Source: Entomoplasma freundtii
GTDB lineage: Bacteria; Bacillota_I; Bacilli_A; Mycoplasmatales; Mycoplasmataceae
Length of the DNA stretch: 64,000 nt
NCBI RefSeq assembly: GCF_002804205.1
Contig: NZ_CP024962.1
Span: 682,001 to 746,000, forward strand
Reading direction: 5' to 3'
Under the pieces are notes generated by a model. The model saw only the letters and a program-made list of their open reading frames with translations. It was not told where the DNA came from and searched no databases. How positions within the stretch are numbered: the first letter of the stretch is position 1; each line of letters starts with the position of its first letter. The position numbers and the translations under genes were made by a program. Shown here piece after piece: positions 11,001 through 20,439 of this stretch.

Positions 11001-12326
11001 TTTGACAAAAAAAATAATAATCTTCTCAAAAAACTTTATGAATCAAACATTGACCAAAGTTTAGTTATTAATAAATCGCTAGCAAAAAGGTTGAAACTTA
11101 AAGTTGGTGATAGCATCCCCTTAACGGTTTTACAAAAAGAACTAAAAGCAAATGGTGAAACTGTCAATATGAACCAATGGAATCTTGGCAAACAACGAAA
11201 TGTTGGTGATGATGATGGTAAATTTACCCAAATTAATAATTTGAGTAATAATGATGTTTCGTTAAGTGTTGGTGGGAAGAAACTTAAATTATTTCCTGGG
11301 CTTCTTTCTCCAAACGACCCAGCTCCATATTATGAAGCTATTTTAAATAACACTCTCGTCAATGAAGATTTGGAAACCAATTTAGACTTCAAAGTCGTAG
11401 GTATTCATGAAGGTTATGGAGAATCTCAAGCTTGAATGAAGGAAGCAGAAGTTAAAAAAATCCTCCAACTTGATAAAATGGATGATTATAATTGGAAGAA
11501 TTTCTTTTCATGGCAGTGAGGAAGCACTTTCGCTTCGGATTGAAAAATTAACGGAGAAACTATATCAGGCGATCCTAATTTAGATTTAACTAATGGTAAA
11601 TTAGATTATCAAGACTTTTTAACTCAATATGTTAAGAGTGACAAAGCTGATAAGCGGAAAAAGGGAAGAATAATTAACCAAATCTTCCATAATGCTTTCC
11701 CGATTTTTAACTATAAATATTCAAATAAGGATGATATTGGGGATCTCAAAAGTATTGTGGCTACTTATCAGCCGTATGGAGATTATTCGCCAATTGCCAT
11801 GCAAGGGATTACCGCTAATGGCACTAATGTAACTAAAAGTTACGATGGAATGGGTGAAGGGGCAATGAATAATATTATTCCGACTGCTACCTCTAAAGCC
11901 ATTCTGGCACAAATTTCGGATTTAGTAATGTTAATTCTAATTCTAGCGATTGTGGCTATCCTCTTAATTGCTTTTGTTATTATTCTGTTAACGACGTCAT
12001 TAATTATTGATGATAATAGTCGTTTTATTGCCACCTTAAAAGTCCTCGGTTACTCTAACCCTTACATTGTTAAAACGGTTTTAGGAATGTACTTTGTATT
12101 AATTGCCGTTGTTTATATCGTCGGATTTATTATTGGTTGGTTTGTTTACGCTGCCATTATTAATTCATTAGTCGCTTCAATAGTGTTACCAATTTATTTC
12201 CCAATCTGGTTACCTTTTGCTGTTGCTGGAGGAATTATTGGTGTTTACGGAATTACGATTGCAGTTGGCTTTAATTCGATTAGCAAAACAAACCCAATTT
12301 TCTTATTACAAACAAATGCTCTCTAA
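8010..12326 (+). CDS. Very large FtsX-type ABC permease
   Basis: A 1438-residue membrane protein, continuous across many TGA (Trp) codons. It is built as two similar halves. Each has an N-terminal membrane anchor (residues ~30-50 and ~575-595), a long external domain, and a C-terminal three-helix FtsX/MacB-type core (about 400-530 and 1297-1430). FtsX-family permeases move lipids or lipoproteins, or transmit mechanical signals, and need a separate ATPase. None is adjacent here. The GTG at 8010 has a close AAAGGAAA; the first ATG (8052) has no ribosome site. Mollicutes have many such giant permeases of unknown cargo. A terminator follows. Confidence 0.85.
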
Positions 12327-12354
12327 TCAATTCTAAACAAGGGGCATAATCTTT

Positions 12355-12393
12355 TAAAAGTCATTAAATGGTGATATTTAGTGACTTTTTTTT
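12355..12393 (+). terminator. Terminator after the FtsX-type permease
   Basis: An imperfect 14-bp stem (AAAAGTCATTAAAT with ATTTAGTGACTTTT) is followed by a run of T. Confidence 0.8.
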
Positions 12394-12462
12394 GCTTTTT
12401 TGTGTCAAAAAAACTATTATAAATGTTTTTTTATATAATAAAAATGATAAGGAGGAAAAAAG

Positions 12463-12972
12463 ATGTACAAGAGAAATCTAACTTTATTAGGTATTGCGGT
12501 CGTTTCTTTTGCGTTCTTTATCATTTCAATCTACGCATTCGGATTCCGTGCTCAAGATCCTGGAAGCATGTCAGGGTTCCAAGAAATTTGAGGTATTAAA
12601 AATGGTGCCGGAAACGTTTGAAGTGAAAAATTCGCTAAAAACGCCTACGGGCTACTAATTTCAGGGTTAGTATTTTCTGCCGTTTCAATTATCTTTGCCT
12701 TCGTTTGCGACTGATTAGCAATTGAACATGCTGATTGAGGTAACAAACACTCTACTGTGATGGCAATGGAAATTGTAACCATCTTCCTAATCGCTTTAAG
12801 TTCAATCTTGATGTTAAGTGGAGAATTAGTTTACTTAACTAAACTTGCTAAACATTTCGACAAGAGCTTTAGTGATTACTGAAAAACTGGTTATGTGGCT
12901 GGAATGTTAATCTTTACATTATTGCCATTACCAATTCTTGCTACACCATACTTAATCAAAACAGCTGATTAA
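12463..12972 (+). CDS. Four-helix membrane protein of unknown function
   Basis: A 169-residue protein with four clear transmembrane segments: residues ~7-27, 65-83, 101-121 and 145-163. An external loop of about 35 residues follows the first helix. The topology (four helices, first loop longest) recalls tetraspan or claudin-like small membrane proteins, but no family motif is recognised. A perfect TATAAT lies at 12434-12439 and a strong AAGGAGG precedes the ATG, so it is probably well expressed alone. A terminator follows. Three or more Trp residues come from TGA. Confidence 0.75.
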
Positions 12973-12985
12973 TTATTAATAAGTG

Positions 12986-13027
12986 AAAAAATTGAGTCGT
13001 TTTCCTTAGGAGAGCGACTCAATTTTT
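12986..13027 (+). terminator. Terminator after the four-helix membrane protein
   Basis: AAAAATTGAGTCG pairs with GCGACTCAATTTTT (13014-13027) around a 14-nt loop. It lies ~35 bp before coaB. Confidence 0.85.
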
Positions 13028-13061
13028 ATGTACCTAAAAAAATTGGTACAATGTCAGAGAT

Positions 13062-13871
13062 ATGAAAAAGATTTTAATTACGGCCGGACGAACAACAGAA
13101 AAAATTGATGCAGTGCGCGGAATCACTAATTTTGCCACCGGCCGATTAGGAGCAATCCTTGCGCGGAAAATTCACCATCGTTCCGAAGTGGAAACCATCT
13201 TTTTTGTCACTTCCGAGGTTTATTTAATTAAACAGTTGGCCGATTTACCAAAGGTCAAAACTTATTTAATTAAAACTAGTCAGGACCTCAAAGAAACCTG
13301 CGAACGCATTTTAAAGATGGATGCTATCGACTTAATTATTCCAACTATGGCAGTCAGTGATTTTTTTGTTAGAGAAATAGTTTCTACAAATAGCTTTTTG
13401 AGTTGAATTACTCAGGAACAACACCGTTTTACAAATGACTATTTATCTAACCAAAACTTGCTTAATGAATGACTTAATCAACTAAAAGATAACCAATATC
13501 AAACTCAAAAAATTTCTTCCGACCAAGAACCAATCCTTTTTTTAACCAAAGCGCCAAAATTAATTACTTTATTTCATGAATGATCACCAAAAAGTTACTT
13601 CGTTGGTTTTAAACTAATTGCCGATGGTACTGGAGATGAAATTGATAGGCAATGAGCAGCAGAAGTAATGGTTAAAAATCATTATGATTTGTTAGTAGTT
13701 AATGATTGGTATAAAATTAAGGAATCACAGCATCAAGCCTTAATTTTAGATAATGACGAAAATGTTTATCAGGTTCAAACAAAAGAAGAATTAGCTGAAA
13801 AAGTTATTTCTTTAATTGACCAACAAAACAAAGGGAGCAAAAAAGTTTTATGCAACCATCAAAAAAATTAA
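13062..13871 (+). CDS. coaB: Phosphopantothenate--cysteine ligase (CoaB)
   Basis: CoaB couples 4'-phosphopantothenate to cysteine in CoA synthesis. The 269-residue protein has the N-terminal block ITAGRTTEKIDAVRGITNFA, matching the CoaB TAGGTxExID...ITN motif with one Gly changed to Arg. Further on are an IIPTMAVSDF segment and the C-terminal VGFKLIADGTGDE and DLLVVND motifs. It stands alone, whereas most bacteria fuse CoaB behind CoaC in one Dfp/CoaBC protein; streptococci and enterococci also split them. It overlaps coaC by 22 bases, so the two are translationally coupled. Confidence 0.88.
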
Positions 13872-14422
13872 AAAAAACAAAAATTATTGTCGGTGTTACT
13901 GGAGGCATTGCCGCCTATAAAATACCTGACTTAGTTCGTAAACTTCAAGTTAATTATGATGTTCAAGTGATTATGACAAAGTCTGCCCAAGATTTTGTGA
14001 CCCCCACGACATTAAGTGTGTTGTCCGGAAAAAACGTCGCGTTGAGTTTAGATGTGGATAATGGTTTAATTCCTCACATTAGCCTCTTGCAGGACGTTAA
14101 ACTAGTCCTTATCGCTCCCATGACGGCGAATTTCGGCGCTAAATTAGCCCATGGTTTCGCTGACGACCTTTTGAGCACCCTTCTCTTAAAATTGAATTGT
14201 GAAGTTCCAGTGATTCTTTGCCCAAGTATGAATACGCAAATGTTTCTTAATGTAGCTACTCAAGAAAATCTCAAAACCTTGAAAAACCGCGGTTATGAAT
14301 TTATTGAACCCCGCACCAGTTTATTGGCTTGTGGTGAATATGGTACGGGGGCAATGCCTGAAATTACGACTATTCAGGCAACGATTGACGCCTTTTTGGG
14401 TAAGAGTTCCACCAATAAATAA
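13850..14422 (+). CDS. coaC: Phosphopantothenoylcysteine decarboxylase (CoaC)
   Basis: An FMN-dependent enzyme that decarboxylates phosphopantothenoylcysteine to phosphopantetheine, the step after CoaB. The 190-residue flavoprotein fold begins with IIVGVTGGIAAYKIPDLVRK. The catalytic His lies in GLIPHISL and the substrate-clamp motif is CPSMNTQMF (family PxMNxxMW), with Phe in place of the usual Trp. LACGEYGTGAMPE is the Cys-containing flap. It starts inside the coaB 3' end with no intergenic gap. A tRNA-Ile unit follows. Confidence 0.92.
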   Translation: MQPSKKLKKTKIIVGVTGGIAAYKIPDLVRKLQVNYDVQVIMTKSAQDFVTPTTLSVLSGKNVALSLDVDNGLIPHISLLQDVKLVLIAPMTANFGAKLAHGFADDLLSTLLLKLNCEVPVILCPSMNTQMFLNVATQENLKTLKNRGYEFIEPRTSLLACGEYGTGAMPEITTIQATIDAFLGKSSTNK

Positions 14423-14479
14423 TTTTTTAAAAAGTGTCTGGAAGTCAGCCCATAAAAAATGTCCTAAAAGACCTTGAAA

Positions 14480-14508
14480 TTGCGAGAGAAAATGACTAAA
14501 ATTAATAT
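14480..14508 (+). promoter_or_regulatory. Promoter of tRNA-Ile
   Basis: TTGCGA (14480-14485) and TAATAT (14503-14508) are separated by 17 bp. The tRNA begins 7 bp downstream, consistent with a transcript with almost no leader. Confidence 0.7.
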
Positions 14509-14514
14509 GTTGTT

Positions 14515-14591
14515 CGGAATATAGCTCAGCTGGTTAGAGCACTCCGCTGATAACGGAGAGGTCGTTGGTTCAAGTCCAATTATTCCGACCA
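14515..14591 (+). tRNA. tRNA-Ile (anticodon GAT)
   Basis: A full cloverleaf: acceptor CGGAATA pairs with TATTCCG, the anticodon loop CTGATAA gives GAT, the T loop is TTCAAGT, and CCA is encoded. It is a monocistronic unit with its own promoter and terminator. Confidence 0.97.
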
Positions 14592-14602
14592 TTAAGTAGA
14601 CT

Positions 14603-14627
14603 AAGACCTTTGAAAAGGTCTTTTTTT
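14603..14627 (+). terminator. Terminator of tRNA-Ile
   Basis: AGACCTT (14604-14610) pairs with AAGGTCT (14615-14621), followed by seven T. Confidence 0.9.
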
Positions 14628-14786
14628 GTCGAAAAATAACCAAAGAAGAACCCGCTTCTGAACGAGTCTCTTCTCTTCTAATTAATTAAAAGTTAAAATT
14701 AATAGTAATTGCTTATCGATATTCAAGTGGTCAGAGACTAAGTGATTCGATTAATTGAATAAAGAATAAATAATTGTAAGGAGTTT

Positions 14787-17219
14787 ATGGAATTTTCACA
14801 TAGTGCCATAGAAAAAAAATGGCAAAAAAAATGGCAAGAAGATAAGGTGAATAACACTACTAATAACAAAGAACAAAAAGCTTATGTTTTGGATATGTTT
14901 CCTTACCCTTCTGGAGCAGGCCTCCATGTAGGCCATGTCAAAGGTTATACTGCAACCGATGTTTATGCTCGTTATAAGCGCATGCAAGGTTTTGATGTGC
15001 TTCATCCTATTGGTTGGGATGCTTTTGGTTTACCAGCCGAACAATATGCCCTTAAGACCGGGAACGATCCCCGCGATTTTACTCTTAAGAATATTGATAC
15101 TTTCCGCCAGCAACTCCAACGTTTGGGTTTTTCTTATGATTTTGATAAGGAAATAAATACTGCTAATCCTAATTTTTACAAAATTACCCAACAAATTTTT
15201 CAAGAATTCTACAAACTAGGATTGGCTGAATTAAGAGATGTAGAAGTTAATTGATGTCCTGACTTAGGAACGGTTTTAGCAAATGACGAAGTGATTACTG
15301 TTGATGGCAAAATGGTTAGTGAACGTGGTAATTGTCCAGTTGTTAAAAAGAAAATGCGTCAATGGGTCTTAAAAATCACCAAATATGCCGACCAGCTTTT
15401 AGCTGGTTTAGAAGATCTTGATTGACCACAATCTGTGAAAGATTTGCAAAAAAATTGGATTGGTAAATCAGAAGGTTTCATCATTGATTTCTCAATCACC
15501 AGTCCAGAAAAAGAAACAATCAATTTGCCTGTCTTTACAACCCGTGCCGATACAATTTTCGGAGCCACTTATTTAGTATTGGCTCCAGAACACCCACTTG
15601 TTAAGCAACTTACTACTCCTTCACAAAAGAAATTTGTTGAAGATTACCAAGTGGTAACCAAACAAAAAAGTGATTTAGAACGAAAGGATGAATCGAAAGA
15701 AAAAACCGGAGTCTTTTTAGGTAGTTATGCCGTTAATCCCTTCACTAATGAAAAAATCCCCGTTTGGATAGCCGACTACGTTCTCAATGATTATGGGACA
15801 GGTATCATTATGGCTGTTCCAGCACATGACCCTCGTGATTGAGACTTTGCTACAAAATTTGATTTGCCAAAACGCTTTGTGATTGAAACTAAAGATGAAT
15901 CAAAAGCTTTTGTTGGAGAAGGAAAACATATTAATTCAGACTTTCTCAATGGTTTGAACCGCCAAGAATCGCTAAAGGTAATTGGTGACAAAATTGAGAA
16001 ACAGAAAATTGGTAAACCACAAGTAAACTATAAACTTCGCGATTGACTATTTTCGCGTCAACGTTTTTATGGGGAACCCTTCCCAATTTTCTATACTAAT
16101 GACGGAAAAATTGGTTTAGTCGACTTAACTGATCTTCCAGTCAATTTACCCGATGTTTCTTATATAAAACCTTCTAATGATGGTCAATCACCATTAGCCA
16201 ATGTAAACGATTGAGTTAATACTCAATATAATGGTCAAACGGTTAAACGTGAAACTAATACGATGCCTAATTCTGCTGGGTCATCGTGATATTTCTTAGC
16301 TTACCTTCTAACTAATAAACCCAATGAACTAATTGATTTAAAAAGTGACGAAGCCAAGGAAAGATTTAAAAAGTGATTACCAATTGACCTTTATATCGGT
16401 GGTCAAGAACATGCTGTTGGTCATTTGCTTTATGCCCGTTTTTGAACTCATGTCCTTTATGATTTAGGGCTTGTTTCTGTTAAGGAACCCTTCCAACGTC
16501 TTTATAATCAGGGAATGATTTTAGGACCTGATGGTAGAAAAATGTCTAAATCCTGAGGGAATGTGATTAACCCTGATGATGTAATTCGTTCTCATGGAGC
16601 CGATACCTTAAGACTTTATGAAATGTTCATGGGACCTTTAGATGCTTCACTGCCTTGGAGTTATGATGGACTGGATGCGGCCTTAAAATGATTGGACCGA
16701 GGTTATCGTTTCGTCAAAAACCAAACTTTCAAGGATTCCAATAATGGCAATTTGGATTATGTCTATAACGATGTAGTCCAAAAAATCACCACGATGGTTG
16801 AGGATTTGAAACTCAATACCGCTATTTCCCAATTAATGATTCTTTTAAATGCCTTTTATAAAGAAGAGCCAGGGACTATTTATCGGCCTTATGTGGAAGG
16901 CTTTGTGAAAATGCTAAGTCCATTTGCTCCTCACTTAGCAAGTGAAATGTGAACATTACTTGGTCATGAAGACCACGTGGTGCTTGCTCCATGACCGAAA
17001 GCTGATTTAACGAAAATTCAAAGAAAAACTACCGCTATCGCTATCCAAATTAATGGCAAGTTACGTGGAACTATTGAAGTACCACTTAATACTGAGGCTA
17101 ATCAATTATTAAAATTGGCGAAAGAACAGCCAAATGTAGCTAAATTCTTAACTAACCAAACTATCGTCAAGGAAATAGTAATTCCTAATAAAATAATTAA
17201 TTTTGTAGTTAAAGGCTAA
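14787..17219 (+). CDS. leuS: Leucyl-tRNA synthetase
   Basis: A class I synthetase of 810 residues that charges tRNA-Leu. The HIGH motif appears as HVGH in [16 protein letters not shown], and KMSKS is present in GRKMSKSWGN. The CP1 editing domain is intact: the threonine-rich [13 protein letters not shown] and the [15 protein letters not shown] block carry the residues used to hydrolyse misacylated tRNA. This matters because some mycoplasmas have lost LeuRS editing. GTAAGGAG precedes the ATG. A 195-bp spacer after tRNA-Ile shows no T-box motif. Many Trp codons are TGA. Confidence 0.97.
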
Positions 17220-17227
17220 ATAATTTT

Positions 17228-17257
17228 AAAACCAACCTCTTCTAGGGTGGTTTTTTT
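17228..17257 (+). terminator. Terminator of leuS
   Basis: AAAACCAACCT pairs with AGGGTGGTTTT with one mismatch, around a 5-nt loop and followed by T residues. Confidence 0.8.
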
Positions 17258-17329
17258 CTTTATCAAAGGTTCATAAAATTCAAACTAAAGTCTTTTGAGA
17301 TAAAATATCTCATGAAAGGTATCTGACTA

Positions 17330-18928
17330 ATGAGAAAAATTACAGTCAAATTGGTTTGATTATTTGTTGTCTTCGTCATTTACTTTGGCTATTCTGCCTT
17401 TGTGGATGGCGTCGCCGTTTACCATTTAACTCATAAAATGGAAATATATGATGCCACAGGAACACTTGTTGGTAGTTTTACTAGTGGAATTTTAATGGGT
17501 TCTTCAGAATGAGCAAAGACTGGAATTATTTATCTTAATGGCCAGTTTGTTTTGCCGGCTGGTTTTTACGCCACTATTGGCGATTCGACTGAACACATTA
17601 CTAATTTAAGTGAATACATCGGCGGCTTTATGGCGCCCACATCACTACTTTACACAATCTTAACACCATTTAAGTTAGTGTTGGTAGGGGGGGTATTTGC
17701 TACCTTAATACCACTGACGAAGTCGATTTTCTTTGGAACATTTATTGGCATTAAAGATTACATCAAAAACCGTCGTGCTAATTTGCTTTTTAATTATCAA
17801 AAAGCAATTAACTTCACAGTTAATTTAAAATCAAAACTTGAACTTGGTGATTATGAGCAAGTTAAAGCGCAATACGGTGATTATGGCGGTTTAGCGTTTA
17901 AACCAGCCTATTTGCAAACGATGATGGATGAAATTGCTGATACATTAATTCGGGAACGTTCTTTAAAGATTTTTATCAAGCCTTGTCAAATCGTAATTAC
18001 ATCTTTAAAAGAAATGTATGAAAAGGAACGTCGTACGGCTATTTCCCAACATCCTGACGAAATGTTTTTTGACTTTAAAATGGGTTATGATTATGTTTCA
18101 ATTGGCTCAAAATATAGTATTGCTTACTATAAGAGCATTGACACCAAAGCGACAACCCCAATGCGATTAGCATGAAAACTTTTTTCTTTAGAGATGTTCC
18201 GTTTTTACATTTATATGCTTTTAGCTATCATCCCGACAATCATTATTAATATCATTATTATTCCGTTAATCTCCCGTTTTGGTGGTGGAGATGCTGGATC
18301 TATGGCGGCACCCAGTACGATAATCGTTTCCTTCTTCCTAATTGCCATTATTCTGCATGCTTGTTTTACACTAACCAAGTCATCTTACCGCCATATGCAA
18401 CGTGAGATTTGAGTGCCAGCAGTAATATATTATTTATTGATTATTATTTTAGCGCTTACCTTATCGCTTGGTATTAATGGTGTCCAAAATGTTGGATCAA
18501 TTGTAGCTCCTGGAACAGCGATTTCAATGATGTGGCCTTTCTTTGCCGCTCTTGGATACGCTATTCTTTCAACGTGCTTAGTTTTATATATTATTGCTAC
18601 TCTAATGGATGCTAACCGGACTCCGGGAGGAATGACTACGAAACTAATGGTTGACGGAATTATCTTGCCAGCCATCGCTTGATTGGCGTCTACGGGAGCA
18701 AACTTTATTGGTGTCTTGGCTGACTTAAATATGGGCTTATGGTCTGGAATTGCCTTCCTCATTGTTTGTGTTTTTTGAATCTACCTTTCAATTAGTGGCC
18801 TTTTGTTAAACAATATTGTTTTTCCTTCCAAGAAACAAAAATTAATTAACGAAAAACGCTTAGCTCGCGAAGGATTGGCGGCTAAGGATAAACAAGACCA
18901 ACAAACTTCTAGCCACGATAAAAAATAA
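17330..18928 (+). CDS. Polytopic membrane protein of unknown function
   Basis: A 532-residue protein that I do not recognise. It has an N-terminal helix (~7-27), a helix near residues 115-135 and five or six more between ~285 and 500. Between them is a soluble domain (~140-270) rich in charged residues. The C-terminus is a charged tail ending in Lys. The start at 17330 has AAAGG upstream; an in-frame ATG at 17312 would add six residues. It precedes coaD by 27 bp with no terminator, so they share a transcript. No enzymatic or transporter motif is visible. Confidence 0.7.
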
Positions 18929-18955
18929 CCACATTATTAAAATAAGGAGTTTTCG

Positions 18956-19447
18956 ATGGTAACTAAAGGTTCCCCAGCCACCCCTAATGGTTCCCAAGTC
19001 ATGAAAAAGGCAATTTTTGCCGGGAGTTTTGATCCCTTCCATCAAGGTCATTTAGAGATTTTGCGCAAAGCCACAAAACTTTTTGATGAAGTTTGAGTTG
19101 TGGTAAGTCGCAATCCAAACAAAGAAGACCAAGTTAAGTTGGAGAATCGTTATTTAATGGTAAAAAAATACCTTAAACGCGAACCAAAAGTGAAAGTGAA
19201 AAAAAATCCTGATCTTTTAACAATTGAATATGCTCATCGTTATAAAATACCTTTTTTAGTTCGGGGCGTTCGTGATGAAAAAGATTTTGCTAAGGAATTA
19301 GAGTTAGCACAAGATAATCATCTTCTTGGGTCAGATGTTGAAACTGTGCTCTTAATTTCCGATCCAAAGATGAAGAAAATTTCTTCAAGTGGTTTGAAAG
19401 AAATTGCTGATTTTCGTGCTTCTGTCGAAAGTAAAGTAGGTTGTTAA
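18956..19447 (+). CDS. coaD: Pantetheine-phosphate adenylyltransferase (CoaD)
   Basis: CoaD makes dephospho-CoA from phosphopantetheine and ATP, the penultimate CoA step. It complements coaB and coaC about 5 kb upstream. The 163-residue nucleotidyltransferase shows [18 protein letters not shown] with the (H/T)xGH motif, [11 protein letters not shown], the [18 protein letters not shown] block and the ISSSGLKEI motif, all characteristic of CoaD rather than NadD. The ATG at 18956 has AAGGAGT at the right distance; a second ATG at 19003 would remove ~15 unconserved residues. Trp in the core is TGA. Confidence 0.92.
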
Positions 19448-19472
19448 AACCAAGAGTTTTGCAACGATAACA

Positions 19473-19501
19473 TTGACTTCAACACTATTTTTTTATAAAA
19501 T
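19473..19501 (+). promoter_or_regulatory. Promoter of tRNA-His
   Basis: TTGACT (19473-19478) and TAAAAT (19496-19501) are separated by 17 bp, 26 bp before the tRNA. Confidence 0.7.
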
Positions 19502-19527
19502 TACTTTGTTGTATTTCAACGTTATTT

Positions 19528-19604
19528 GGCGTCTATGGCGAAGTGGTTAACGCATCGGGTTGTGGTCCCGGCATTCGAGGGTTCGATTCCCTTTAGACGC
19601 CCCA
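19528..19604 (+). tRNA. tRNA-His (anticodon GTG)
   Basis: A cloverleaf with acceptor GCGTCTA and TAGACGC, anticodon loop TTGTGGT giving GTG, and encoded CCA. An extra 5' G (19528) faces C73, the G-1 identity element specific to tRNA-His. Confidence 0.97.
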
Positions 19605-19613
19605 TATTGATTC

Positions 19614-19638
19614 TAACTAGACGAGAGTCTAGTTTTTT
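19614..19638 (+). terminator. Terminator of tRNA-His
   Basis: AACTAGAC (19615-19622) pairs with GTCTAGTT (19627-19634) around GAGA, followed by T residues. Confidence 0.9.
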
Positions 19639-19712
19639 ATTTGCCTGTCTTTGCCAATTTTGGTTTCTTAGTTTTCTAGGTTAAAATTAAAGAGATAATT
19701 GGAGTAATGATA

Positions 19713-19937
19713 ATGAAAATTTATGACGAAATCATCAAAACTTTAAAAGCCCGTGGCGTTAAGCAAAGTTTAACCAAAAATAGTCGTTTCCAAGATTTAG
19801 GAATTGATTCTTTAGATTTAATGGATATGGTTATCAAAATGGAAAAACAATTAAATATTCGCATTGCCGATGAAGACCTATTAACTATTAAAACTATTGG
19901 CGATTTAACCAATGCTTTAGAAAAACTTTTGAAATAA
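19713..19937 (+). CDS. acpP: Acyl carrier protein
   Basis: A 74-residue acidic carrier protein. The phosphopantetheine-accepting serine lies in LGIDSLDLMDMV (family DSL motif), followed by the helix KMEKQLNIRIADEDL typical of ACP. GGAG at 19701 is too close to the ATG at 19707 but well spaced for the in-frame ATG at 19713, which is therefore preferred. It is 18 bp upstream of the Fur-type regulator. In Mollicutes without fatty-acid synthesis, ACP usually serves acyl transfer for phospholipids; that role is inference here. Confidence 0.92.
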   Translation: MKIYDEIIKTLKARGVKQSLTKNSRFQDLGIDSLDLMDMVIKMEKQLNIRIADEDLLTIKTIGDLTNALEKLLK

Positions 19938-19954
19938 AGTTGGGGGTTTAAATC

Positions 19955-20437
19955 TTGAAAGATCACCTAAAGCTAACTAGTAAGCAAGAAAAAACACTCA
20001 AACGCCTTGAGGAAGTGCTTAAGCAACAAAATGTTCGTTTGACAAAAGGGCGTTTGGAAATTCTTAAAATTATTATTGTGAAAGAACATCCTACCCTTAA
20101 CGACATTATTGCTGTTCTAGAAGAAACCGGCCATAAGGTAAATGTAATGAGTGTTTATAATACACTAGATATGTTGTTGGATAAACACATTATTTACGCC
20201 AATATTTTTAACGGCAAACAAATTTGTTATGAACCACGAGTGCAAGAATCTTACCATTTGAAATGTGATTCTTGTCAAGAGGTTCATCACATCGATCACC
20301 TTGGTCAATTCGGCGAATTTTTTAAAAGTTTGACTAAATCTAGTGAAGTAGTTGGTTGAAATTGTGATCATTTCAAAATTGAAATCCACGGGACTTGTCC
20401 TAAATGTCATGAGGACCTCCTGAAAAAAAATCACTAA
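19955..20437 (+). CDS. Fur-family metal-responsive repressor
   Basis: A 160-residue DNA-binding protein of the Fur/PerR/Zur group. The winged-helix region is RLTKGRLEILKIIIVKEHPT followed by DIIAVLEETGHKVNVMSVYNTLDMLL. The C-terminal half has two CxxC pairs (CDSCQEVHHI and CPKCHEDL) that would bind a structural zinc. The start is TTG, with GGGGG 8 nt upstream. It follows the acyl carrier gene and converges with the PTS EIIC gene only 2 bases away. Whether it senses iron, zinc or peroxide is not evident. The ferritin-like gene at 30038 is a conceivable target. Confidence 0.92.
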
Positions 20438-20439
20438 AT

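Noticed and set aside
14592-14786. Possible T-box leader before leuS
   Set aside because: No GGTGG-type antiterminator sequence or specifier loop is seen. Only a weak GAAGAA/TTCTTC pairing exists.
18430-18762. 110-residue minus-strand open frame inside the membrane-protein gene
   Set aside because: It has low-complexity composition and no start signal, and it is opposite a conserved hydrophobic plus-strand reading frame.
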